From: Actinomycetes bacterium
Lineage (GTDB): Bacteria; Actinomycetota; Coriobacteriia; Anaerosomatales; JAJZPX01
Length of the DNA stretch: 8,322 nt
Assembly (NCBI GenBank): GCA_021811025.1
Contig: JAJZPX010000080.1
Location: forward strand, 1-8,322
Direction of reading: 5' to 3'
Position 1 is the stretch's first letter; every line of letters begins with the position of its first letter. The position numbers and the translations under genes were made by a program. The notes beneath the pieces were generated by a model. It did no database searches. It saw only the letters and a program-made list of their open reading frames with translations, and was not told the DNA's origin. Positions 1 through 5,693 of this stretch are shown here, in pieces.

Positions 1-873
1 GCGCGCGAGGACCTCGACCGCGGCGAGCTCCTGCACGAGCACCTGCCGGCGGGCGAGCACCACCACGCTCACCGCGAACGCGATCGACGTGAGCAGCACG
101 AGGCCCTGCGGGACCATCGCGACGAGGGCGGCGACGGTGGAGAGCGTCGCCGCCTGCAGGGACGCGTGGCGTCCGGCCTGCGCCGCCACCGTGAGCGCGC
201 CGATCGGCAGCATGAGCCACAGCACGAGCTTCAGGATGCGGTCGACGCCGGAGCGCAGCTCCGAGTGCACGAGACGGAAGCGGCGCGCCTCGGCCGAGAG
301 CTTGCGCGCGTACGCCTGCTCGCCCACGCGCGAAGCGCGGAACGACCCGCTCCCCGCTACGACGAAGCTTCCCGAGAGCACCTGGTCGCCGGGCCGCTTC
401 GTCACCGGGACCGACTCGCCCGTGAGTAGCGACTCGTCGACCTCCAGCCCGTCCGCGACAAGCGTCTCGCCGTCGGCGGGGACCTGGTCGCCTCCGGCGA
501 GCAGCACGACGTCGTCGAGCACGACGTCGGGCAGCGCGATCTCGCGAGGCTCGCCGTCGCGAAGGACTCGGGCGCGCGGCGCGGAGAGCAGCTGCAGGCG
601 GTCGAGCGTGCGCTTCGCGCGTATCTCCTGCACGACGCCGACGGCGGAGTTGAACGCCAGCACGAGCCCGAACAACGCGTCCCTCGGCGAGCCGACGAGC
701 AGCACGGCGGCCAGCAGCACGCCGAGGATGAGGTTGAAGAGCGTGAAGACGTTCTCTCGCAGGATGTCGGCGTAGCTGCGGCTGGTCGTCTCGCGCACGG
801 CGTTCGTCTCGCCGCGCCGCACCCGCTCCTCGACCTGCTCGGCCGTCAGTCCGCGCTGCTGCTGAGCCTCCAT
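1..873 (-). CDS. Cation-transporting P-type ATPase, CtpE-like (N-terminal 291 aa, cut by window edge)
   Basis: This is the N-terminal part of a P-type ion pump in the cell membrane. The reading frame is open from ATG at 873 to base 1. Visible in order: a short cytoplasmic N-terminus; membrane segments at about residues 43-61 and 65-82; the actuator domain at about 90-210, with the dephosphorylation motif TGES at 151-154; a third membrane segment at about 215-233; and a fourth at about 243-272 containing PQGL (255-258). The phosphorylation site DKTGT should follow about ten residues beyond the edge. The overall pattern (VPQGLVLLTS, then a VLVQELAAVE stretch) resembles the actinobacterial CtpE group, for which calcium transport has been reported. 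Most relatives I recall have Glu in PEGL, so substrate is uncertain. No good Shine-Dalgarno precedes the ATG; a TACTGT hexamer at 885-890 could be a -10 for a nearly leaderless transcript, but this is weak. Confidence 0.9.
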   Translation of the reverse strand, partial: MEAQQQRGLTAEQVEERVRRGETNAVRETTSRSYADILRENVFTLFNLILGVLLAAVLLVGSPRDALFGLVLAFNSAVGVVQEIRAKRTLDRLQLLSAPRARVLRDGEPREIALPDVVLDDVVLLAGGDQVPADGETLVADGLEVDESLLTGESVPVTKRPGDQVLSGSFVVAGSGSFRASRVGEQAYARKLSAEARRFRLVHSELRSGVDRILKLVLWLMLPIGALTVAAQAGRHASLQAATLSTVAALVAMVPQGLVLLTSIAFAVSVVVLARRQVLVQELAAVEVLAR

Positions 874-926
874 GCTGCCAGGGTACAGTACGGCGGCCCC
901 TCACGCGCCCCCCCGGGGTGCTGCCG

Positions 927-1370
927 CTACGCCCCCCGCTTCGACTGCCACAACTCGTCGATGAGGTCGAGGTGCGCCTCGTTGCGGAGCAGGTGGCGCC
1001 GCACGAGGCGCGCGGCCTGCAGCGGCAGGCGGCGCTCGGCCGCGTCGGCGTACTGCACGAGCACCGCCGCCTCCGCCTGGCGCGTGCGCGCGAGCACCTC
1101 GGCCGGCTTCCTCGCCTTCCCGACTCGGTCGACGAGCGACGTCGCGAACCACTCGAAGTCCTCGGACCGCGGCTGCTGGTCCTCCCCGAGCGCCTCGAGC
1201 ACCCCGCGCATGTCCTCCGCGTGCGCGCGATGGTCCGCGCGCATCTGGGCGAGCCGCCGCGCCGTCTCGCGGTCGGGGAGCTTCGACAGCGCGCGGCCGT
1301 AGCACTCCTCGGCCGTCTCCCCGAGGCGGATGAGCGTGCTCACCTTGGCTATCGTCTGCCGGCGATCCAC
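927..1370 (-). CDS. Ferritin-like four-helix-bundle protein (DUF2383/PA2169-like)
   Basis: A 147-residue, probably cytoplasmic all-helical protein. I chose the GTG at 1370 because GGAGG lies at 1376-1380, five bases upstream. The longer frame to 1439 has an Arg-rich, unconvincing N-terminus. Four amphipathic helices can be read at about 5-30, 34-61, 70-114 and 117-142. They carry ferritin-type acidic and His positions: E18/E21/E22 in helix 1, H47 and H50 in helix 2, E100 in helix 3, and E131 with H133 in helix 4. Length and layout fit the DUF2383 (PA2169) family, members of the ferritin-like superfamily with unproven function. Whether the residues bind a di-metal centre here is inference. It ends 53 bp upstream of the P-type ATPase start on the same strand, so the two may be co-transcribed. 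Confidence 0.75.
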   Translation of the reverse strand: MDRRQTIAKVSTLIRLGETAEECYGRALSKLPDRETARRLAQMRADHRAHAEDMRGVLEALGEDQQPRSEDFEWFATSLVDRVGKARKPAEVLARTRQAEAAVLVQYADAAERRLPLQAARLVRRHLLRNEAHLDLIDELWQSKRGA

Positions 1371-1510
1371 AGCTGCCTCCCGTTGACGCCTGATTCCGTC
1401 GCGTGCTCGTCGGGGATGCCCCGCCTCGCGCCGGCTCAATCAGCCCGTCGCCGAATGGTTGCGACCGGGGGCAAGGCGGGAAGGAAGGAGTGTCGAGCGA
1501 GGAGGGGGAG

Positions 1511-1996
1511 ATGGCGCAGGCGCAGGCGGCGTTCACGCCGAGCCAGCTGAAGCTGCTGATCGACAGCACGGCCGGATGGGCGCGCGACTGGGACGACGTC
1601 GTGTACTACCTGGAGAGGGTCGCAGCAGGCGACACGCACCTGCCCGCCGACGTCGTCGAGGCAGCGCGCGTCGCGGTTCTCCGCGCCAAGCAGCACGGCG
1701 TGGCGTTCACCACGGACTACCGGCAGCTGTGGGAGGCGGCGACGGGACATTCGGCCGAGGGCCTGCCGCCGCCGGAGGTGCGCTACTCGCCTGCGACTCC
1801 GATCGAGCTGAGGAAGACGTTCCTCGCCGGCTTCACGTTCCCGAACGGCCGCGCGGAGGCGTACGCCTACGCGCAGGACCGCGGCGCGCCGTGGCGCGTG
1901 CTGCAGACGATCCGCCAGCTGCCCGACCGGCGGTACCGCGACTTGGAGGATCTCCTCGACGCCGTCGGGGACCTCGCGTGGAACCCGCGGCTGTAG
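1511..1996 (+). CDS. DUF2795 domain protein of unknown function
   Basis: A 161-residue soluble protein without signal peptide or membrane segment. The ATG at 1511 is preferred: GGAGG at 1501-1505 lies five bases upstream, and residues further upstream (from ATG 1403) look like translated leader. The N-terminal half (about 8-80) is helical, rich in Trp and Tyr, and not assigned to a family. The C-terminal part (about 99-153) matches the DUF2795 pattern: a short hydrophobic 'FPNGRAEAYAYAQDRGAP' stretch, then a helix, then LPDRRY and an acidic helix. DUF2795 is common in actinobacteria and has no established biochemical role. The stop codon directly abuts that of the convergent phosphoesterase gene. 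It is divergent from the ferritin-like gene, with about 140 bp between the starts. Confidence 0.75.
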   Translation: MAQAQAAFTPSQLKLLIDSTAGWARDWDDVVYYLERVAAGDTHLPADVVEAARVAVLRAKQHGVAFTTDYRQLWEAATGHSAEGLPPPEVRYSPATPIELRKTFLAGFTFPNGRAEAYAYAQDRGAPWRVLQTIRQLPDRRYRDLEDLLDAVGDLAWNPRL

Positions 1997-2008
1997 CTAC
2001 TTCGCGGG
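1984..2008. other. Inverted repeat spanning the abutting convergent stop codons
   Basis: CCCGCG at 1984-1989 pairs with CGCGGG at 2003-2008, and the 13-base loop contains the perfect 8-base palindrome GTAGCTAC (1993-2000), which itself holds both stop codons (TAG at 1994-1996; the reverse-strand TAG at 1997-1999). There is no intergenic room for a conventional terminator, so this could serve as a bidirectional one. There is no T-tract on either side, and in GC-rich DNA a 6-bp stem is not rare, so the function is speculative. Confidence 0.3.
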
Positions 2009-2866
2009 CACGAAGCGATAGAGCACCAGGGCGGAGCGGTCGAGGAATCGCGCGGAGACCAGCGTGGCGCCCAGTCCGCCCGCGACGTAGATGCGCTGCC
2101 CGTCGCGCCGGTACATGCCGAGGACGAGGAATCCGTGGAGGTCCGGGAACGCCCGGAACTCGTTGGTGCCTGGACGGCCGCCCTCCTCGCCGTCCCACGT
2201 CGTTGGGGCGCTGATCGCGCCGAGGAACGGCAGCCGGATCTGGCCTCCGTGCGTGTGCCCCGCGATGAAGAGGTGGTCGCCGGGCAGCGACGCGCCCGCC
2301 GAGATGCGCCCGCCGTTCGGCGGAGTGTGCGAGGCGATCACGAGCAGCCGGTCGCCCGAGCCCCGCGCCGCGCGGATCGAAGCGCTGTCGCGCCCGTACG
2401 CGAGCGCGACCTCGCGGCCCCGCGGGTCGCCGGGGTCGATCGGGACCGTCACGCCAGGGCGCAGCGGCGTGACGCCGTGTGTGGCGAGCGCCGAGCCGAG
2501 GTCGTCGGGGTCGTGGTTGCCGGGCAGGTAGTAGACGCGCGGCGTCGCCGACGCGAGCGTCGCGGCGAGGTCGTAGGCGGGCTGCTTCGGATCGTCCGCC
2601 TCGTCGAGGATGTCGCCCGTCATGACGGCGGCGTCGATCCGGCGGCCCTTCAGCAGCGACCGGAGCTCGCTTTCGTGCGAGCCGAACTCCCAGCCGTGGA
2701 GGTCGGTCGCCTGCACGAGCGTGACCTCGTGCCGCAGGCCGTTCACCGGCACGACGACGACATCGAGGGTGGGGGAGTGCGTGTCGACGCGTTCGACCGC
2801 GACGCAGCCGAGGGCCGCAACAAGGAGCATGAAAGCGATCAGGAGGGGGATGACGAAGCGTCTCAC
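1997..2866 (-). CDS. Membrane-anchored or exported calcineurin-like metallophosphoesterase
   Basis: A 289-residue phosphoesterase of the calcineurin-like superfamily, which uses a two-metal centre to hydrolyse phosphoesters. All five metal/catalytic motifs are present: DLH (55-57), GD (84-85), GNHD (116-119), SHTPP (H180) and GHTHGGQ (203-209). An N-terminal hydrophobic stretch (about 4-22) ending near C21 is either a signal anchor or a poor lipobox, so the catalytic domain should lie outside the cytoplasm. The order of motifs and GHTHGGQ resemble the YkuE/YaeI-type enzymes, for which lipid-headgroup substrates have been proposed; the substrate here is unknown. The start is uncertain. The frame opens at GTG 2866, but the strong GGAGGTGA overlaps that codon instead of preceding it; the next Met (residue 13) would destroy the anchor. 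The gene is divergent from the acidic exported protein gene. Confidence 0.88.
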   Translation of the reverse strand: MRRFVIPLLIAFMLLVAALGCVAVERVDTHSPTLDVVVVPVNGLRHEVTLVQATDLHGWEFGSHESELRSLLKGRRIDAAVMTGDILDEADDPKQPAYDLAATLASATPRVYYLPGNHDPDDLGSALATHGVTPLRPGVTVPIDPGDPRGREVALAYGRDSASIRAARGSGDRLLVIASHTPPNGGRISAGASLPGDHLFIAGHTHGGQIRLPFLGAISAPTTWDGEEGGRPGTNEFRAFPDLHGFLVLGMYRRDGQRIYVAGGLGATLVSARFLDRSALVLYRFVPAK

Positions 2867-2928
2867 CTCCCTATCGTAACCGAACGCGATCGGCCTCGCG
2901 CTCGCTGTATCCTTCCCGAAATCTGCCG

Positions 2929-2973
2929 CTCTCAGGTCCGCTCAGGCCGTTCTCAGGTGCCGTGGGCGACCAT
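2929..2973 (+). promoter_or_regulatory. Predicted response-regulator-dependent promoter, site A (three CTCAGG repeats)
   Basis: CTCAGG occurs at 2931-2936, 2941-2946 and 2952-2957, so the repeats are on the same face of the helix (10 and 11 bp steps). Ten bases after the last repeat comes GACCAT (2968-2973), a -10-like hexamer matching the consensus at positions 2, 5 and 6. No -35 is recognisable. The ATG of the acidic exported protein gene is 36 bp downstream. The same layout occurs at 3435-3469 and 5583-5617. Direct repeats at about 11 bp abutting the -10 region are typical of OmpR/PhoB-family activators; that the regulator encoded at 3502 binds here is inference. Confidence 0.65.
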
Positions 2974-3009
2974 CGTCCCGCACCGTTACCCCAGGAAAGG
3001 AGACACGGT

Positions 3010-3357
3010 ATGAGGATTCGGAAGATGCTCGGAATCGTCGCGGCCACGGGATTGCTGGCCGCAGCCGCGCTGGGAAGCGCGTACGCGGCGAAGGCCGCAC
3101 CGAGCGGCACGCCCGCGAAGCCCGTTTCGGTGGCGCCGACGGCTCAGGCCGGCGGTGGCGAGACGGTCGATCGCCGCGAGGCGGAGCCCGAGACGACGGC
3201 CGCGGAGCCCGCGGAGACCGCGGAGCCGAAGGAGAAGGCCGCCGAGGGTACCGAGAGCGCCGAGCAGGACGGCAAGGCCGGCGACACCGACAACGTTCAG
3301 CACGAGGCACAGGGAGAGGAGACCGGCGACAACGGCTCCGCCAACGCCGGCAACTGA
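3010..3357 (+). CDS. Small exported acidic low-complexity protein, function unknown
   Basis: A 115-residue protein that I do not recognise. The start ATG at 3010 is supported by AAGGAG at about 2997-3002. It has a classical signal peptide: positive n-region (MRIRK), Ala/Leu/Gly-rich core to about residue 22, and a likely cleavage after AYA (24-26). There is no Cys, so it is not a lipoprotein, and no membrane anchor or sorting signal follows. The mature part (27-115) is dominated by Ala, Glu, Gly, Thr, Asp and Pro, with loose AEP/AET-type repetition at about 57-85 and a Gly/Asn/Asp-rich tail; it is probably disordered and strongly acidic. It has its own predicted promoter with three CTCAGG repeats and its own terminator, immediately before the two-component genes. 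This suggests a target or accessory of that system, for example a secreted ligand, metal or cationic-peptide scavenger, or wall-associated factor; none of these is shown by the sequence. Confidence 0.75.
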   Translation: MRIRKMLGIVAATGLLAAAALGSAYAAKAAPSGTPAKPVSVAPTAQAGGGETVDRREAEPETTAAEPAETAEPKEKAAEGTESAEQDGKAGDTDNVQHEAQGEETGDNGSANAGN

Positions 3358-3376
3358 CCGTTTCCGGCAGCGGCGA

Positions 3377-3411
3377 GGGAAGGCCCGGGAGGTGCGCTCC
3401 CGGGCCTTCCC
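3377..3411 (+). terminator. Strong hairpin terminator after the acidic exported protein gene
   Basis: A perfect 15-bp inverted repeat (3377-3391 with 3397-3411) closes a 5-base loop GTGCG. It begins 19 bases after the stop codon. The following bases (GATTCTCCC) are only weakly T-rich, so it would be an intrinsic terminator of the U-poor kind seen in high-GC bacteria. It separates this transcript from the two-component operon, whose predicted promoter starts 24 bases later. Confidence 0.8.
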
Positions 3412-3434
3412 GATTCTCCCGGCACGGCGTCTGC

Positions 3435-3469
3435 TTCTCAGCAGACTCTCAGGAAGAAGGGGGTAGGGT
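3435..3469 (+). promoter_or_regulatory. Predicted autoregulated promoter of the two-component operon, site B
   Basis: CTCAGC (3437-3442) and CTCAGG (3448-3453) are direct repeats with an 11-bp step. TAGGGT at 3464-3469 lies exactly 10 bp after the second repeat and resembles a -10 element (TAnnnT); there is no -35. The start codon of the response regulator is 32 bp downstream. The arrangement matches sites A (2929-2973) and C (5583-5617), which suggests positive autoregulation by the gene it controls. Confidence 0.65.
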
Positions 3470-3501
3470 CGGACGGCCCGTCTCGTCTCGAAGGAGGGCG
3501 G

Positions 3502-4191
3502 ATGCGCGCGCTGATAGTGGATGACGAGGTGCGCCTCGCCGCACACCTCAAGCGCGGTCTCGAGGCCGAGGGCTTCGCGGTCGACGTCGCCGGGACGGGG
3601 ACGGACGGGCTGTGGCTTGCCACCGAGCAGCCGTACGACATCATCGTGCTCGACATCATGCTCCCGGGCATGAACGGGTACCGGGTGTGCGAGGAGCTGC
3701 GGCGAGCCGGCAACTGGACCCCGATCCTCATGCTGACCGCGAAGGATGGCGAGTACGACGAGGCTGAGGCGCTCGACACCGGCGCGGACGACTACCTCTC
3801 GAAGCCCTTCTCTTTCGTGGTGCTGGTGGCCCGGATACGGGCGTTGCTCCGACGCGGGAAGACCGAGCGTCCCGCGGTTCTTCGGGTGGGCAACCTCTCG
3901 CTCGACCCCTCCAGCCATCGCGCGGAGCACGCCGGCGAGGAGATCCAGCTCACCCCGACGGAGTTCTCGCTGCTCGAGTACCTCATGCGCCACCCAGGCG
4001 AGGTGCTGTCGAAGACCGACATCCTCGGCCACGTGTGGGACTGGGAGTTCGATGGGCCTCAGAACATCGTCGAGGTGTACGTCGGATACCTGAGGCGCAA
4101 GCTGGCCTCTCCGTCCGGTTCCGCCCGCATCGCGACGGTGCGCGGCGCGGGCTACCGTCTGGAGCCGGATCGCACGCGAGGTGCCGAGTGA
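3502..4191 (+). CDS. Response regulator, OmpR/PhoB family
   Basis: A 229-residue transcription factor that is switched on by phosphorylation. The receiver domain (1-about 118) has the acidic pocket D7/D8, phospho-acceptor D51 in IIVLDIMLPGMNG, switch T79 and K101 in the LSKPF motif. The C-terminal winged-helix domain (about 127-223) has the family signatures LTPTEFSLLEYLM, the recognition-helix region NIVEVYVGYLRRKL, and the wing motif TVRGAGYRLE. Length is normal and no key residue is missing. AAGGAGG at 3491-3497 sets the ATG start at 3502. It overlaps the sensor kinase gene by four bases (GTGA), so the two are translationally coupled partners. The CTCAG direct repeats in front of this gene, the upstream exported protein gene and the downstream lipoprotein gene are its probable binding sites. 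Confidence 0.95.
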   Translation: MRALIVDDEVRLAAHLKRGLEAEGFAVDVAGTGTDGLWLATEQPYDIIVLDIMLPGMNGYRVCEELRRAGNWTPILMLTAKDGEYDEAEALDTGADDYLSKPFSFVVLVARIRALLRRGKTERPAVLRVGNLSLDPSSHRAEHAGEEIQLTPTEFSLLEYLMRHPGEVLSKTDILGHVWDWEFDGPQNIVEVYVGYLRRKLASPSGSARIATVRGAGYRLEPDRTRGAE

Positions 4192-5582
4192 GGCTCGCCC
4201 GCGCAGGCATCAGGATCAGGACGACGCTCGCGGCCGTTCTTGTCGTCGGCGTGGCTCTCGCTGTCGCGGCCGCCGGGCTCGTGCTCACCGTGCGCCACAC
4301 GCTCCGGTCCTCCATCCAGTCCTCGGCTGCGGTCCGGGCGGCGGACGTGGCGATGCTGGCGAAATCGGGCCCGCTGCCAGCCACGCTGCCTGCTCGTGGC
4401 GAGGCGCTGCTCGTGCAAGTCCTGAAGGGCGGCAGGAGAGTCGTAGCGGAGAGCGCGAGCATCGAGGGGGAGGCTCCATTCTGCGAGCTTCCGCTGGCTC
4501 CCGACCAGACCCGCACGTTCACCATGCCCGTCCTGGCGGAAGGAGGCACGCCGGACCCCGCGGAGGCCGCCGACGAGCCGGCGGCGCCGTTCGTTGTCGT
4601 CGCGCAGGGAGTCGAGACCTCTTCGGGACCGGCGACTGTGCTCGTGGCGGCGTCGCTCGGCTCGCTCCAGGACGCCACCGACGCTCTCGTCCCGCTGCTC
4701 GCTGCGGGCGTGCCTCTCCTGATGGCGGTCGTCGGCCTGACGACGTGGGCGCTCACCGGTCGCGCGCTGCGCCCCGTGCACCGCATCATCGCCGAAGCCG
4801 ACGAGATATCGTCCTCTCTGCCCGACCGGCGCTTGCCGGTGCCGGTCGCAAACGACGAGATCCGGGAGCTGGCGGAGGCGATGAACCGGATGCTGGACCG
4901 CATAGAGGCGTCCAGCCTGACGCAACGACGCTTCACGGCGGACGCGTCGCACGAGCTGAAGAGCCCCATCGCCGCCATTCGCACGATGCTGGAGGTCGCG
5001 CTCCAGGATCCCGGGCAAGCCGATCTGCCCTCTCTGCTCGAGGACCTTCTCTCCGAGGACGTGCGCCTCGAGCTGCTCGTCTCTGATCTCCTGGTGCTCG
5101 CCCGGTTCGACGAGGCCGGCCTGAGGTTGAACCGGGCGAGGGTGGACCTCGCCCGGCTCGTCGAGGAGGAGGTCGCGGCGCTGGCCCGGCCGAAGGGCCC
5201 GGCGATCGACACGTCGGACGTCGTTCCGGTGACGCTGCTCGCCGACGCAGCCCGGCTGCGCCAGGTGCTCCGCAACCTGCTCGACAACGCCGTGCGGCAC
5301 GCAGGACGCCGCGTCTGGGTGGCGACGCGCGTCGAGGAAGGGCAGGCGGTGACGGTCGTGAGCGACGACGGGCCCGGCATCCCCGAAGACATGCGCGAGC
5401 GCGTCTTCGAGCGGTTCGTGCGCCTGGACGAGGGCCGAGGGCGAGTCGACGGGGGGACGGGGCTCGGGCTGTCGGTGTGCCGCGCGATCGTCGCCGCGCA
5501 CGGTGGCACCATCCGCGTCGCCGAGCCGCTCCGCGGCGGCGCCACCATCGAGATCCGCATTCCGCTCGGGACGGAGCGGTAG
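4188..5582 (+). CDS. Membrane sensor histidine kinase (HAMP, HisKA, HATPase_c)
   Basis: A 464-residue sensor kinase, the partner of the response regulator before it. The GTG at 4188 is chosen because it sits in the GTGA overlap with the upstream stop, with GAGGTG at 4178-4183; the open frame reaches back to 4035 but that part lies inside the regulator gene. Layout: membrane segment about 13-36; extracytoplasmic sensor about 37-166; second membrane segment about 167-189; HAMP about 190-243; dimerisation/phosphorylation helix with H255 in DASHELKSPIAAIR; and an ATP-binding domain with N box LRNLLDNAVRHA (N363, N367), G1 box DDGPGIP (393-399), F box FERFVRLD (407-414) and G2 box GGTGLGLSV (422-430). 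The sensor region is Ala/Pro/Glu-rich in the middle, has a single Cys (C99), and matches no family I recognise, so the signal is unknown. Confidence 0.95.
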   Translation: MRLARAGIRIRTTLAAVLVVGVALAVAAAGLVLTVRHTLRSSIQSSAAVRAADVAMLAKSGPLPATLPARGEALLVQVLKGGRRVVAESASIEGEAPFCELPLAPDQTRTFTMPVLAEGGTPDPAEAADEPAAPFVVVAQGVETSSGPATVLVAASLGSLQDATDALVPLLAAGVPLLMAVVGLTTWALTGRALRPVHRIIAEADEISSSLPDRRLPVPVANDEIRELAEAMNRMLDRIEASSLTQRRFTADASHELKSPIAAIRTMLEVALQDPGQADLPSLLEDLLSEDVRLELLVSDLLVLARFDEAGLRLNRARVDLARLVEEEVAALARPKGPAIDTSDVVPVTLLADAARLRQVLRNLLDNAVRHAGRRVWVATRVEEGQAVTVVSDDGPGIPEDMRERVFERFVRLDEGRGRVDGGTGLGLSVCRAIVAAHGGTIRVAEPLRGGATIEIRIPLGTER

Positions 5583-5617
5583 CTCTCAGCCGGCTCTCAG
5601 GGATTCCGCCGTATCGT
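5583..5617 (+). promoter_or_regulatory. Predicted promoter of the lipoprotein/ABC operon, site C
   Basis: Immediately after the kinase stop codon come two direct repeats, CTCAGC (5585-5590) and CTCAGG (5596-5601), with an 11-bp step. TATCGT (5612-5617) follows the second repeat by exactly 10 bp and is the best -10 hexamer of the three sites. No -35 is seen. A transcript starting near 5624 would have a leader of about 70 bases before the lipoprotein ATG. The 17-base core is closely similar to site B (3437-3453), differing only in the spacer. Confidence 0.65.
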
Positions 5618-5660
5618 CTGCTCGCCGGGTGCCGACGCGTCCGATGACGGGCAGGCATCC

Positions 5661-5678
5661 GCGCTTCCGCGGAAACGC
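5661..5678. repeat. 18-bp imperfect palindrome in the lipoprotein gene leader
   Basis: The perfect 10-base palindrome TTCCGCGGAA (5665-5674) is flanked by GCG (5661-5663) and CGC (5676-5678), with one mismatched pair between. It ends three bases before the GAAGGGAG ribosome binding site (5681-5688). It could be a dimer-repressor operator or a small leader hairpin affecting translation; no evidence separates these, and chance is possible in GC-rich DNA. Confidence 0.35.
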
Positions 5679-5693
5679 TCGAAGGGAGCCTCG

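Noticed and set aside
89..775. A 228-residue open frame on the plus strand
   Set aside because: It is the complement of the P-type ATPase gene, whose TGES motif and membrane helices are clear.
885..890. TACTGT as -10 for a leaderless P-type ATPase transcript
   Set aside because: Distance to the ATG is plausible, but there is no -35 and one hexamer is too little evidence for a promoter call.
1383..1388. TTGACG as a -35 element for the DUF2795 gene
   Set aside because: No -10-like hexamer occurs 16-18 bp downstream (the position reads CTCGTC).
1403..1510. Upstream ATG at 1403 as start of the DUF2795 protein
   Set aside because: The extra 36 residues look like translated leader and no ribosome binding site fits; ATG 1511 has GGAGG at the right distance.
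2135..3013. A 292-residue open frame on the plus strand
   Set aside because: It is antisense to the metallophosphoesterase, which has all five catalytic motifs; the frame is Arg-rich without recognisable domains.
3143..3148. A further CTCAGG inside the acidic protein gene
   Set aside because: It is a single copy within coding sequence (Ala-Gln codons), without a partner at 10-11 bp or a -10, so it is probably incidental.
3983..5560. A 525-residue open frame on the minus strand, and a 449-residue one at 4152-5501
   Set aside because: Both lie opposite the clear sensor kinase gene; composition is Ser/Arg/Thr/Ala-rich with no motif, as expected for antisense shadows in high-GC DNA.
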